DNA of 64,000 nucleotides from an uncultured Collinsella sp. (GTDB lineage Bacteria; Actinomycetota; Coriobacteriia; Coriobacteriales; Coriobacteriaceae), in contig URMZ01000004.1 of the NCBI GenBank assembly GCA_900549025.1, forward strand, positions 1 to 64,000, given 5' to 3'. Below, piece after piece: positions 43,732-51,850 of this stretch (within the stretch, counting starts at the first letter, position 1; the number at the start of each line of letters is the position of its first letter). The notes under the pieces were generated by a model. It was not told where the DNA came from and made no database searches. It worked only from the letters and a program-made list of their open reading frames with translations. The position numbers and the translations under genes were made by a program.

Positions 43732-45024
43732 GTGCTCGCACCCCATATTTCCGTCGTCAACCTCGGCTGCCGTGTCAACCGGGTTGAGTCTGACCGTATC
43801 ACTGCCGATCTTATGCGCCTGGGCTTTGCTATTGTGGAGCCCCAGGATGCCGATTTGATCGTCATTAACACCTGTGCCGTTACGGGCGAGGCCGAGGCTA
43901 AGACCCGTAAGGCCGTCCGTCATGCGCTGGCCTATCCGGGCGAGCCTTACGTGGTCGTAACCGGCTGCGTCGTCAACCTGCATCCCGAGGAGTTGCTGGA
44001 GCTCTCCGATCGCGTGATCGCCGAGCCGTCCAAGATTGACGTCGCCGAGCGCGTCTGCGAGGTGCTGGGTGTCGAATCCGATAGCGTTCCCGCCTGCAGC
44101 GATGGCGAGGTGGTCGATGCGCTCGGTCGCTCTCGCCTGGGCGTGAAGATTCAGGACGGCTGCAACCATCGCTGCACCTATTGCATTGTGTGGAAGGCAC
44201 GCGGCCCCGAGCGCTCCGTGCCCGTTGAGTCCGTACTCGAGCAAGTTCGCGAGGCCCAGGAGGCCGGCGTGCCCGAGGTGGTGCTGACCGGTGTGAACCT
44301 GGGCGCCTACGATGGCAAGAGCGCGACCGACGAGCATGTCGAAATCGATGAGCTGCTCGAGGCCATCATGGAGCGCACGTCTATCCCGCATGTGCGCATT
44401 TCCTCGGTCGAGCCCATGGATATCTCTGAGCGCCTGCTTAAGGTTATGGCGCGCTATCCGCAGCGTATCGCCCCGTTTTTGCACCTGCCCGTGCAGTCCG
44501 GCTGCACGGCGACCCTGCATCGCATGGGCCGTCCCTATAGTGCGAAGGCCTTTGAGGACACGGTGCGTATGATTCGCGCCATCTTGCCCCAGGCGTCCCT
44601 TTCGTGCGATGTCATCGTCGGTTTTCCTGGTGAGACGGACGAGGAGTTCGAGGAATCGCTGGCGCTGTGCCGCCGTGTGGGTTTCTCGCGTATGCACGTG
44701 TTCCGCTACAGCAAGCGTCCCGGTACCCTTGCTGCCGACATGCCCGACCAGGTGCCACCCGAGGTTATGGCCGAGCGCAGCCGCCGTATGCGGGCCGCCG
44801 CACAGGAGCTCGCTATTGCCGACGCTCGTCGTCGCGTGGGCACGGTCGAGCGTGCCGTGCTCGAGTATGGCGACAACCTGACGCTCGGCTCGTTCCATTA
44901 TGCCCGTCTTGACGATACCTGTGGACTTACAGCCCCGTGCCTGCTCGATGTTGCTATCATCGGAGTCGATGATTCCGGCTTGGTCCATGCACGCAGGGAG
45001 GTTCATGGAAGCCTCGAAGATTAG
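43732..45024 (+). CDS. mtaB: MtaB-type tRNA t6A methylthiotransferase
   Basis: Radical SAM enzyme that converts t6A37 to ms2t6A37 in tRNA. The 430 residues include an N-terminal domain with three Cys (NLGCRVNRVESD, INTCAVT, VTGCV), the radical SAM motif DGCNHRCTYC, LTGVNLG, and a C-terminal TRAM-like region. The N-terminal GCRVN spacing is that of MtaB rather than MiaB or RimO. The start is GTG, 9 nt after dnaJ. The end overlaps phoH by 20 bp. Confidence 0.92.
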   Translation: MLAPHISVVNLGCRVNRVESDRITADLMRLGFAIVEPQDADLIVINTCAVTGEAEAKTRKAVRHALAYPGEPYVVVTGCVVNLHPEELLELSDRVIAEPSKIDVAERVCEVLGVESDSVPACSDGEVVDALGRSRLGVKIQDGCNHRCTYCIVWKARGPERSVPVESVLEQVREAQEAGVPEVVLTGVNLGAYDGKSATDEHVEIDELLEAIMERTSIPHVRISSVEPMDISERLLKVMARYPQRIAPFLHLPVQSGCTATLHRMGRPYSAKAFEDTVRMIRAILPQASLSCDVIVGFPGETDEEFEESLALCRRVGFSRMHVFRYSKRPGTLAADMPDQVPPEVMAERSRRMRAAAQELAIADARRRVGTVERAVLEYGDNLTLGSFHYARLDDTCGLTAPCLLDVAIIGVDDSGLVHARREVHGSLED

Positions 45025-45991
45025 ACTTACCGTTCCCGAGGGGATTGATCCCTCGCGCGTTTTGGGCGCCGGCGACGGCGTCCTTCGTGCGCTCGAGAGT
45101 TTGGTTCGCGCTCATGTGGTCGCCCGTGGCGATAGCATCTCCGTGAGCGGCGACCCGGACGAGGTCGAACTCGTGGCGCGCTTTTTCGAGCACGCTTTTC
45201 GCGAGGCGGCCGCCGGGCGCACGCTGTCTGCCGACGATGTCTCTCGCTGCCTGGCCGTCTTGCGCGACGGTGAGCACGAGGCTACGTCGCTTCGCGATGA
45301 CGTGCTGCTTTCGTATCGCGGCCGCGTCATTCGCCCCAAGACGCTCGGCCAAAAGCGCTATGTGGATGCCATCCGCACGCATACCATCACGTTTGGCCTG
45401 GGTCCTGCCGGCACCGGTAAGACCTATCTGGCTATGGCGCTCGCCGTTGCCGCGCTCAAGCGTCACGAGGTGGGCCGTCTGATCTTGACGCGTCCGGTTG
45501 TCGAGGCGGGGGAGAATCTGGGCTTTTTGCCCGGCACCCTCGAGGAAAAGATCGATCCCTACATGCGTCCGCTTTACGACGCCCTTTTTGACATGATGGA
45601 TCGCGAGCGCACCGATGAGCTTATGGAGCGCGGCGTGATCGAGATCGCCCCGCTTGCCTACATGCGCGGCCGCACGCTGAGTGATGCCTTCGTGGTGCTC
45701 GACGAGGCACAAAATACCACGCCCGAGCAGATGAAGATGTTCCTGACGCGCCTGGGCTTCAACTCCAAGTTCGTGATTACCGGCGACCTGAGCCAGCGTG
45801 ACCTGGTGGGTCGTCGTGGTGGCTTGGCGGATGTCGAGAAGATTTTGGGCCGTGTCGATGATGTCGCATTTTCGCACCTCGAGCGTGCCGACGTGGTGCG
45901 CCATGCCTTGGTGGGACGTATCGTCGAGGCATACGATACTTATGATGATGTGCGCGAGAAGCGCGTACGTGACCGAAAGGAGTCCCGTTGA
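45005..45991 (+). CDS. phoH: PhoH-like ATPase
   Basis: Cytosolic P-loop protein, probably RNA-related (PhoL/YbeZ type). The 328 residues include an N-terminal KH-like region (about 1-110) and Walker A FGLGPAGTGKTYLAM at about 136. RPVVEAGENLGFLPG, Walker B VLDEAQNTTPEQMKM and TGDLSQRD follow. ATG 45005 is preceded by GGGAGG. The stop overlaps the ybeY TTG, and the phoH-ybeY-dgkA-era order is typical of Gram-positives. It is not the phosphate-starvation phoH in any proven sense. Confidence 0.93.
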   Translation: MEASKIRLTVPEGIDPSRVLGAGDGVLRALESLVRAHVVARGDSISVSGDPDEVELVARFFEHAFREAAAGRTLSADDVSRCLAVLRDGEHEATSLRDDVLLSYRGRVIRPKTLGQKRYVDAIRTHTITFGLGPAGTGKTYLAMALAVAALKRHEVGRLILTRPVVEAGENLGFLPGTLEEKIDPYMRPLYDALFDMMDRERTDELMERGVIEIAPLAYMRGRTLSDAFVVLDEAQNTTPEQMKMFLTRLGFNSKFVITGDLSQRDLVGRRGGLADVEKILGRVDDVAFSHLERADVVRHALVGRIVEAYDTYDDVREKRVRDRKESR

Positions 45992-46497
45992 GTGTATTGA
46001 TCAGCAACGATGCCGAGCTCGATACGCTGCTCGACGCGCAGGAGGTGGAGCACATCTGCGAGGTTGTGCTTGCCGCCGAGGGCGTTGAGCGTGAAGTCGA
46101 GATTTCCCTTTCGTATGTCGACGAGGACGAGATGCACGAGCTCAACCACGAGTGGCGCGGTATCGACCGCACCACCGATGTGCTCTCGTTTGAATGCGAC
46201 TCGGCCTTTGACGAGGATATTCCCGCCGACGAGACGCTCGAGCTCGGCGATATCATCTTGGCCCCGCAGGTTATTGCCCGTCAGGCCCCCGGTTTTGGCA
46301 ATAGCCCCGCTGACGAGTGTCGTCTGATGCTCGTACACGGCATGCTGCACCTGCTGGGCTATGACCATATCGAGGACGACGAGGCCGAGGTCATGGAGGC
46401 CCGCGAGGACGCCATCCTGCGCGATCTGGCGCTCGAGCGCGGCGAGGACCCCAAGCTAGTCCACGTCGGCCCCATCACCAACCACGCCCACGACTAG
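45988..46497 (+). CDS. ybeY: Endoribonuclease YbeY
   Basis: Zinc-dependent RNase for 16S rRNA maturation and quality control. The 169 residues include VDEDEMHELNHEWRGIDRTTD, LSFE and the metal motif HGMLHLLGYDH (three His). The C-terminus is extended by about 15 residues. The start TTG 45988 overlaps the phoH stop (TTGA) and has AAAGGAG upstream. Confidence 0.94.
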   Translation: MSVLISNDAELDTLLDAQEVEHICEVVLAAEGVEREVEISLSYVDEDEMHELNHEWRGIDRTTDVLSFECDSAFDEDIPADETLELGDIILAPQVIARQAPGFGNSPADECRLMLVHGMLHLLGYDHIEDDEAEVMEAREDAILRDLALERGEDPKLVHVGPITNHAHD

Positions 46498-46506
46498 GAG
46501 CCGTCT

Positions 46507-46884
46507 ATGATTCCCGGATCGAACAAGGACCATCCGTCCTTCTTAAAGTCGTTTTCCTACGCCATGGAGGGCTTCGTCACCGCCGTCAAGACCGAGCGCA
46601 ACATTAAGGTCATGCTCGTGGCGGGCGTGTGCACCGTCATTGCCGGCTGTATCGTGGGCCTCGACATTGCCGAGTGGGCCACGATTATCATCTGTTGCGG
46701 CCTGGTGATTCACGGCGAGCTGTGCAACACCGCTATGGAGGCTATCGTCGACCTGGCGACCCAGGAGCTCCATCCGCTGGCCAAGCGTGCGAAGGACATC
46801 GCCGCCGCCTCTGTATACATTCTTTCCATCACCGCCGCGATTGTGGGCGTGCTGGTATTTGCCCACGCGCTCGGCTTTATTTAG
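46507..46884 (+). CDS. dgkA: Diacylglycerol/undecaprenol kinase family membrane protein
   Basis: The 125-residue protein belongs to the DgkA family. It has an N-terminal amphipathic helix (SFSYAMEGFVTAVKTERNIK), three membrane segments, and the catalytic/metal region GELCNTAMEAIVDLA followed by AKRAKDIAAASV. Gram-positive members phosphorylate undecaprenol. The location between ybeY and era supports the usual housekeeping role. Confidence 0.93.
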   Translation: MIPGSNKDHPSFLKSFSYAMEGFVTAVKTERNIKVMLVAGVCTVIAGCIVGLDIAEWATIIICCGLVIHGELCNTAMEAIVDLATQELHPLAKRAKDIAAASVYILSITAAIVGVLVFAHALGFI

Positions 46885-46896
46885 AAAGGGATTCCC

Positions 46897-47964
46897 ATGT
46901 CCGACAATATGCAGCCTACCGATGAGATCCTGGACGACGAGACTTTGGACGCGGTGGATACCGAGGGGCTCGAGGATGTCGAGGAGTTCGATCCGTTTGA
47001 GGGCATGAGCGATGAGGAGCTCGACGCCCTGTGCGACGAGGACGACAACCTCGCGGGCTTTGGCGACGTTGAGCCTGGTTTTCGCAGCGGCTTCGTGGCC
47101 CTGGTCGGACGCCCCAACGCCGGCAAGTCCACGCTGCTTAATGCCTGCTATGGCAAGAAGGTCGCCATCACCTCACCGGTGGCCCAGACGACCCGCCGCC
47201 GCATGCGCGCCGTCGTCAACCGTCCCGGCTACCAGCTGGTCTTTGTCGATACCCCGGGTATTCATAAGCCCAAGGACGGTCTGGGATCCGAGCTCAACAA
47301 GAGCGCGTTGTTCGAGCTGAACGATGTCGATGTCGTCGCGTTTTTGATTGATGCCACCAAACCGATCGGCAGGGGAGACGCCTGGGTTGCCGAGCGCGTC
47401 AAGAACGCTCGTTCCAAGAAGGTTCTGGTGCTCACTAAGGCCGATGAGGCCGACCCCGCACAGGTCATGGAGCAGCTTAAGGCAGCGCATGAGCTCATGG
47501 AATTTGACGACGAGATTGTGACGTCGTCGGTCAAGAACTTCAACGTCGATGCATTTATCGAGACCGTTGCGCACTTTTTGCCTGAGGGTCCGCGTTGGTT
47601 CCCCGAGGACATGGGTACCGACGCTTCCGATGAGACGCTCGTTGCCGAGTTTGTGCGCGAGAAGGTCTTGCGCCGCACCCGTGATGAGATCCCGCACTCC
47701 GTGGGCGTGATCTGCGATGCGCTCGAGCAGACCAAGAAGGTGCTGCGCGTGCACGCCACCATTTACGTCGAGCGTGAGGGCCAAAAGGGCATCATCATTG
47801 GAAAGGGCGGCGAGATGATCAAACATATCGGCATCGACGCCCGTCGCGACCTTGAACGCATCTTTGGTACGCAGGTCTTTTTGGAGCTGGACGTGAAGGT
47901 CAAGGCCGGCTGGCGTGACGACGAGGCCCAGATTCGCCGCTTTGGCTATAACGCCGAGGACTAA
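46897..47964 (+). CDS. era: GTPase Era with acidic N-terminal extension
   Basis: Ribosome assembly GTPase that binds the 3' end of 16S rRNA. G1 GRPNAGKSTLL lies at about 70. The effector QTTRRRMRAVV, G3 DTPGIHKP and G4 TKAD follow, and a C-terminal KH domain carries GQKGIIIGKGGEMIKHIG. The total of 355 residues exceeds the usual ~300. The extra 60 residues at the N-terminus are almost all acidic (DDETLDAVDTEGLEDVEEFD). The start ATG 46897 has AAAGG at 46884-46888; no later Met just before the G domain carries a ribosome binding site. Confidence 0.95.
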   Translation: MSDNMQPTDEILDDETLDAVDTEGLEDVEEFDPFEGMSDEELDALCDEDDNLAGFGDVEPGFRSGFVALVGRPNAGKSTLLNACYGKKVAITSPVAQTTRRRMRAVVNRPGYQLVFVDTPGIHKPKDGLGSELNKSALFELNDVDVVAFLIDATKPIGRGDAWVAERVKNARSKKVLVLTKADEADPAQVMEQLKAAHELMEFDDEIVTSSVKNFNVDAFIETVAHFLPEGPRWFPEDMGTDASDETLVAEFVREKVLRRTRDEIPHSVGVICDALEQTKKVLRVHATIYVEREGQKGIIIGKGGEMIKHIGIDARRDLERIFGTQVFLELDVKVKAGWRDDEAQIRRFGYNAED

Positions 47965-47979
47965 GGGCGCGCGGCGCGC

Positions 47980-48729
47980 ATGACAGGCTCCCGGACATAT
48001 CGTACGAAGGTGCTCGTCCTCGATAAGACGAAGCTCAAAGAGACGGACCTGATCCTGACGATGCTTGACGAGCGGGGTCGGCAGGTTCGTGCCGTGGCGA
48101 AGGGCGCCCGCAAACCCGGTGGGCGCCTGGCCGCGCGCTGCGAGCTGTTCTGTACCGTCGATATGCTGCTCGCGCATGGACGGTCGCTCGACGTGGTTTC
48201 CCAGGCCGAGCTTATGGATGCGCCGCTCGGCGCTGCGCCCGACTACGAGACGACCTGCGCCGCAAGCGCAATCGCCGAGGTCGCGCGCGTGTGCTCGTTC
48301 GAGGATGCTGAGGACCCGTTTACCTTTGCTATAACGCGGCGAGCGCTTGCCCTGGTGGGCAGCGGGCTTGACACGACACATATGGATTTACTTGTGGCGG
48401 CGTATGTCTTTAAACTGCTGTCGCACGTTGGCTATCGACCCGATTTTTCGGCCTGCGTGCTGTGCGGAGACCCCATGCTGTCGTATTTTTCGCCCCAGGC
48501 CGGCGGTCTCATGTGCGGGTCGTGCGCGTCGAGCGTTCCGGGTGCCGAACTGGTGTCGACCGGCGAGGTCGCCTGGTTGCGCGCCCTCATGTCCATGACC
48601 TTCGACGAGCTTATGGATCAAAAGATTGACCCGCATACTGCGGCGTTTTTGCTCGGGCTTTCGCATGTCTGGGCGGCAACACATACCGATCAGCGGCTCC
48701 GTGCGATGGAATTCATGTTGGGTCGGTGA
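47980..48729 (+). CDS. recO: DNA repair protein RecO
   Basis: Loads RecA on SSB-coated DNA in the RecFOR pathway. The 249 residues have an N-terminal OB fold (YRTKVLVLDKTKLKETDLI, VAKGARKPGGRLA), a helical domain, and a zinc site CVLCGDP...CGSCASS. The start ATG 47980 lies 15 nt after era; the upstream sequence is GC-rich without a strong ribosome binding site. Its position after era is classical. Confidence 0.93.
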   Translation: MTGSRTYRTKVLVLDKTKLKETDLILTMLDERGRQVRAVAKGARKPGGRLAARCELFCTVDMLLAHGRSLDVVSQAELMDAPLGAAPDYETTCAASAIAEVARVCSFEDAEDPFTFAITRRALALVGSGLDTTHMDLLVAAYVFKLLSHVGYRPDFSACVLCGDPMLSYFSPQAGGLMCGSCASSVPGAELVSTGEVAWLRALMSMTFDELMDQKIDPHTAAFLLGLSHVWAATHTDQRLRAMEFMLGR

Positions 48730-48831
48730 TGATGCGCAGGCACAGGCTGCTTGTGGTAACATACCGACCTGTTGGTACCTCGACCTTGGTTGCTCGCTCC
48801 ACCGGCGGCTTCCCAGTCCGAGGCGAATTGA

Positions 48832-48847
48832 GTCGCCCGCGGGCGAC
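48832..48847 (+). promoter_or_regulatory. Palindromic hairpin in the rpsO leader
   Basis: GTCGCCCGCGGGCGAC is a perfect 16-base palindrome that ends 8 nt before the rpsO ribosome binding site. S15 mRNA leaders are often self-regulated; a role as S15 target is inference. Confidence 0.4.
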
Positions 48848-48867
48848 GTAAAACGAAAGGTGAAACA

Positions 48868-49146
48868 ATGACTGTTTCCAAAGAGCGCAAGGCGGAGCTG
48901 ACTGCCCAGTTCGGTAACACCCCGGTCGACACCGGCAACCCCAAGGTTCAGGTCGCCATCCTGAGCGAGCGCATCAAGGAGCTGACCGAGCACATGAAGT
49001 CCCACCAGAAGGACTTCCACACCCGTCGTGGTCTGCTCATGCTCGTCGGCCGTCGTCGTCGTCTTCTCTCCTACATCAAGAAGAACGACATCGTCGAGTA
49101 CCGTGAGCTCATCAAGGCTCTGGGCATTCGCGACAACATCCAGTAA
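48868..49146 (+). CDS. rpsO: 30S ribosomal protein S15
   Basis: The 92 residues bind 16S rRNA helices h20-h22. Blocks: GNPKVQVAILSERI, LTEHMKSHQKDFHTRRGLL, MLVGRRRRLLSYIKK and YRELIKALGIR. The start ATG has AAAGGTG upstream. The leader from recO is about 140 nt. rpsO-pnp is the conserved order, here separated by a terminator. Confidence 0.97.
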   Translation: MTVSKERKAELTAQFGNTPVDTGNPKVQVAILSERIKELTEHMKSHQKDFHTRRGLLMLVGRRRRLLSYIKKNDIVEYRELIKALGIRDNIQ

Positions 49147-49162
49147 GGATTTGTACATGCTA

Positions 49163-49194
49163 AGAGCGTCCTGCGCAGCGGGGCGCTCTTTTTG
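49163..49194 (+). terminator. Intrinsic terminator after rpsO
   Basis: AGAGCGTC and GGCGCTCT (one G-U pair) enclose a GC-rich loop, followed by five T. Confidence 0.85.
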
Positions 49195-49260
49195 TGTAAG
49201 GGCGTGAATAATCACGCTCTGAAGCGTGGCGGGGGCAGGGGGCCCGCGTCACATGAGAAG

Positions 49261-49283
49261 CCCGCAGGCAAGGGGCCTGTGGG
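49261..49283 (+). promoter_or_regulatory. Hairpin in the pnp leader
   Basis: CCCGCAGGC pairs with GCCTGTGGG (one G-U pair) directly before AAAGGAG of pnp. PNPase is autoregulated through leader hairpins in E. coli; the same here is only a possibility. Confidence 0.35.
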
Positions 49284-49296
49284 GTAAAGGAGAACA

Positions 49297-51543
49297 ATGA
49301 CACTCGTATCCAAGACCTTTGAGCTGTACGGCAAGACCTACACCTTTGAGTCCGGCGAGCTTGCCAAGCAGGCCACCGGCGCCTGTCTGGTCAAGCAGGG
49401 CGATACCACGATGCTCGACACCGTGGTCGTCTCCAAGGAGCGTAAGAATTACGACTTCTTCCCGCTGACCGTCGACTTCAACGAGAAGATGTACGCCGCC
49501 GGCCGCATCCCGGGTGGCTACCTCAAGCGTGAGGGCCGTCCCAGCGAGAAGGCCACGCTCACGGCCCGTATGATCGACCGCCCGATTCGCCCGAGCTTCC
49601 CGGACGGCTTCCGCAACGAGGTGCACATCGTCGCTACCTCGCTCGTCGCCGACCAGGTCAACCCCTTCGACGTCATCAACGTCATGGGTGCTTCTCTGGC
49701 CATGACGCTCGGCGGCGTGCCCTTCGAGGGCCCGCTTGCCTGCGTGCGCATCGGCCGCAACGTGGAGACCGGCGAGTTTATCGTCAACCCCACCTATGAG
49801 GAGCGCGAGAACTCCGACCTGGACCTGGAGCTGGGCGGCTCTGCCGACTTCATTTCGATGGTCGAGGCCGGCGCCGAGGAGATCTCCGAGGACGATATGC
49901 TCGCCGCTATGAAGTTTGGCCAGGAAGCCCTTGCTGCCTTCTGCCAGGCTCAACACGAGTTCGTCGCCGAGTGGGAGCAGGTCAACGGCCCCATCGTCAA
50001 GAAGGAGTACCCGCTCGACCAACCCGTCGAGGAGGTCCAGGAGCGCATCTTCGCCCACTACGACGAGATGGCAGCCGCCCTTCGCGACGCCGACAAGCTC
50101 TCCCGTATCGGCAAGGTCGAGGCTCTGAAGGAGTCCATCCGCGCTGAGTTCACCGAAGAGGAGCAGGCTGCTTGGGAGCGCGAGATCCCCGTGGCGCTCA
50201 AGAAGCTCGAGAAGAAGGCCATGCGCACCATGGTCGTTGAGACCGGCGAGCGCGTCGACGGCCGTGCCGCCGACGAGATCCGTCCCATCATGGTGAAGGA
50301 CAACTACCTGCCGCTCGTTCACGGCTCCGGCTTGTTCCAGCGCGGCCAGACCCAGGTGCTCTCCGTCCTGTCGCTCGGCATGCTCAACGAGGGCCAGCGT
50401 CTGGATACCATCGAGCCCACCGAGGGCAAGCGCTACATGCACCACTACAACTTCCCGCCGTTCTGCACCGGCGAGACCGGCCGCATGGGCAGCCCCAAGC
50501 GCCGCGAGATCGGCCACGGCAACCTGGCCGAGCGCGCCCTGCTTCCGGTGCTCCCCGACGAGAACGAGTTCCCTTACGCCATCCGTGTCGTCTCCGAGGT
50601 CATGGAGTCAAATGGTTCCTCTTCGATGGCTTCGACCTGTGGTTCCACGCTCGCCCTTATGGACGGCGGCGTGCCCATTAAGCGCCCGGTCTCCGGTATC
50701 GCCATGGGTCTGATCCAGGAGGAGGGCAAGACCGTGGTCCTGTCCGACATCCAGGGTCTCGAGGACTTCCTGGGCGACATGGACTTTAAGGTCACCGGTA
50801 CCACCGAGGGCATCACCGCCCTGCAGATGGACAACAAGGCCACCGGCCTCACCTTCGACATCCTGGCCCGCGCCCTGCAGCAGGCCAAGGAGGGTCGCGC
50901 CTTCATCCTGCAGAAGATGCTCGATGTGATTCCCGAGCCGCGCCACACCACGCGCAGCACCGCTCCGCGCATCGTCTCCATCCAGGTTCCTACCGATAAG
51001 ATTCGCGACGTCATTGGCTCCGGCGGCAAGGTCATCCGCGGTATCCAGGACGAGACCGGCGCCTCGGTCGACATCCAGGAGGACGGCACCGTCTTTGTCG
51101 GCGGTACCGGCGAGTCCGTCGATCAGGCTGTCGAGCGCATCAAGCTCATCATCAAGGTTCCCGAGCCGGGCGAGGAGTACACCGGTCGCGTGGTCTCCAT
51201 CCAGCCCTTCGGCGCCTTCGTCAACCTGTTGCCCGGCAAGGACGGCCTGCTGCACATCTCCCGCGTCGCCAAGGGCCGCGTGGAGAAGGTCGAGGATGTC
51301 CTCAACGTGGGCGACGAGGTCAAGGTGGTTGTCATCGAGGTCGACGATCGTGGCAAGATCTCGCTCGATCGTCTTGACAAGCCCGAGGCCCCGGCTCGCG
51401 CCGAGGGTGCCTCTGAGGGCGACGGCGGGCACTTCCAGCGCCGTGAGCGTCCGCGTCGCGAGCGCTCCGAGCGCAGTGATCGCCCGCGCCGTCCCGGCGA
51501 CAACGGAGGCCGTAAGCCCCGCCGTCACCACGACGCCGAGTAA
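49297..51543 (+). CDS. pnp: Polyribonucleotide nucleotidyltransferase (PNPase)
   Basis: Phosphorolytic 3'-5' exoribonuclease. The 748 residues hold two RNase PH domains (first with RIPGGYLKREGRPSE, second with RGQTQVLS and the catalytic SNGSSSMAS / VPIKRPVSGIAMGL region). A KH domain (IRDVIGSGGKVIRGIQ, about 565) and an S1 domain (YTGRVVSIQPFGAFVNLLPG, about 628) follow. A basic, disordered Arg/Glu/Gly tail of some 50 residues closes the protein (RRERPRRERSERSDRPRR), longer than in E. coli. The ATG has AAAGGAG. Confidence 0.97.
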   Translation: MTLVSKTFELYGKTYTFESGELAKQATGACLVKQGDTTMLDTVVVSKERKNYDFFPLTVDFNEKMYAAGRIPGGYLKREGRPSEKATLTARMIDRPIRPSFPDGFRNEVHIVATSLVADQVNPFDVINVMGASLAMTLGGVPFEGPLACVRIGRNVETGEFIVNPTYEERENSDLDLELGGSADFISMVEAGAEEISEDDMLAAMKFGQEALAAFCQAQHEFVAEWEQVNGPIVKKEYPLDQPVEEVQERIFAHYDEMAAALRDADKLSRIGKVEALKESIRAEFTEEEQAAWEREIPVALKKLEKKAMRTMVVETGERVDGRAADEIRPIMVKDNYLPLVHGSGLFQRGQTQVLSVLSLGMLNEGQRLDTIEPTEGKRYMHHYNFPPFCTGETGRMGSPKRREIGHGNLAERALLPVLPDENEFPYAIRVVSEVMESNGSSSMASTCGSTLALMDGGVPIKRPVSGIAMGLIQEEGKTVVLSDIQGLEDFLGDMDFKVTGTTEGITALQMDNKATGLTFDILARALQQAKEGRAFILQKMLDVIPEPRHTTRSTAPRIVSIQVPTDKIRDVIGSGGKVIRGIQDETGASVDIQEDGTVFVGGTGESVDQAVERIKLIIKVPEPGEEYTGRVVSIQPFGAFVNLLPGKDGLLHISRVAKGRVEKVEDVLNVGDEVKVVVIEVDDRGKISLDRLDKPEAPARAEGASEGDGGHFQRRERPRRERSERSDRPRRPGDNGGRKPRRHHDAE

Positions 51544-51566
51544 CAGCTCCACATAAGCAGTTCAAC

Positions 51567-51598
51567 AAGGGCGACTCCGTACAGGGGTCGCCCTTTTG
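51567..51598 (+). terminator. Intrinsic terminator after pnp
   Basis: AAGGGCGAC pairs with GTCGCCCTT, followed by TTGCTT. Confidence 0.88.
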
Positions 51599-51850
51599 CT
51601 TGCGCCCGGGAGGGACGCATATGAAGTTTCCTGCTCTACAGTCCTGCGCAAGACGAGAAACCGGCGGGATAGACCAGTTCAGATGGGGCTTTGATGCATG
51701 GGTGGTCTGTTGTTGTGCAAATGGGTATCATACTGTGGTTACTGCGTCGACTCTGTGATGCATGTTTGTACGTTCCCGGCGGTCGGTTTGCCAGAAGCGC
51801 CCCGTCGGTTGTTCCAGACCCGTTTCGAAGAAAGGAAACAACACTCACCT
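51599..51850. other. Intergenic stretch before RNase J
   Basis: This stretch holds a possible extended -10, GGGTATCAT (51723-51731), without a good -35. It also holds a short open frame (51621-51758, 45 codons) that starts with ATG 6 nt after GGGAGGG and would encode a Cys-rich peptide (WVVCCCANG). The frame has no recognisable family; it might be a leader peptide or chance. Confidence 0.35.

Noticed and set aside
42652-45006. 784-codon open frame on the minus strand across dnaJ and mtaB
   Set aside because: Same antisense artefact; no recognisable domain.
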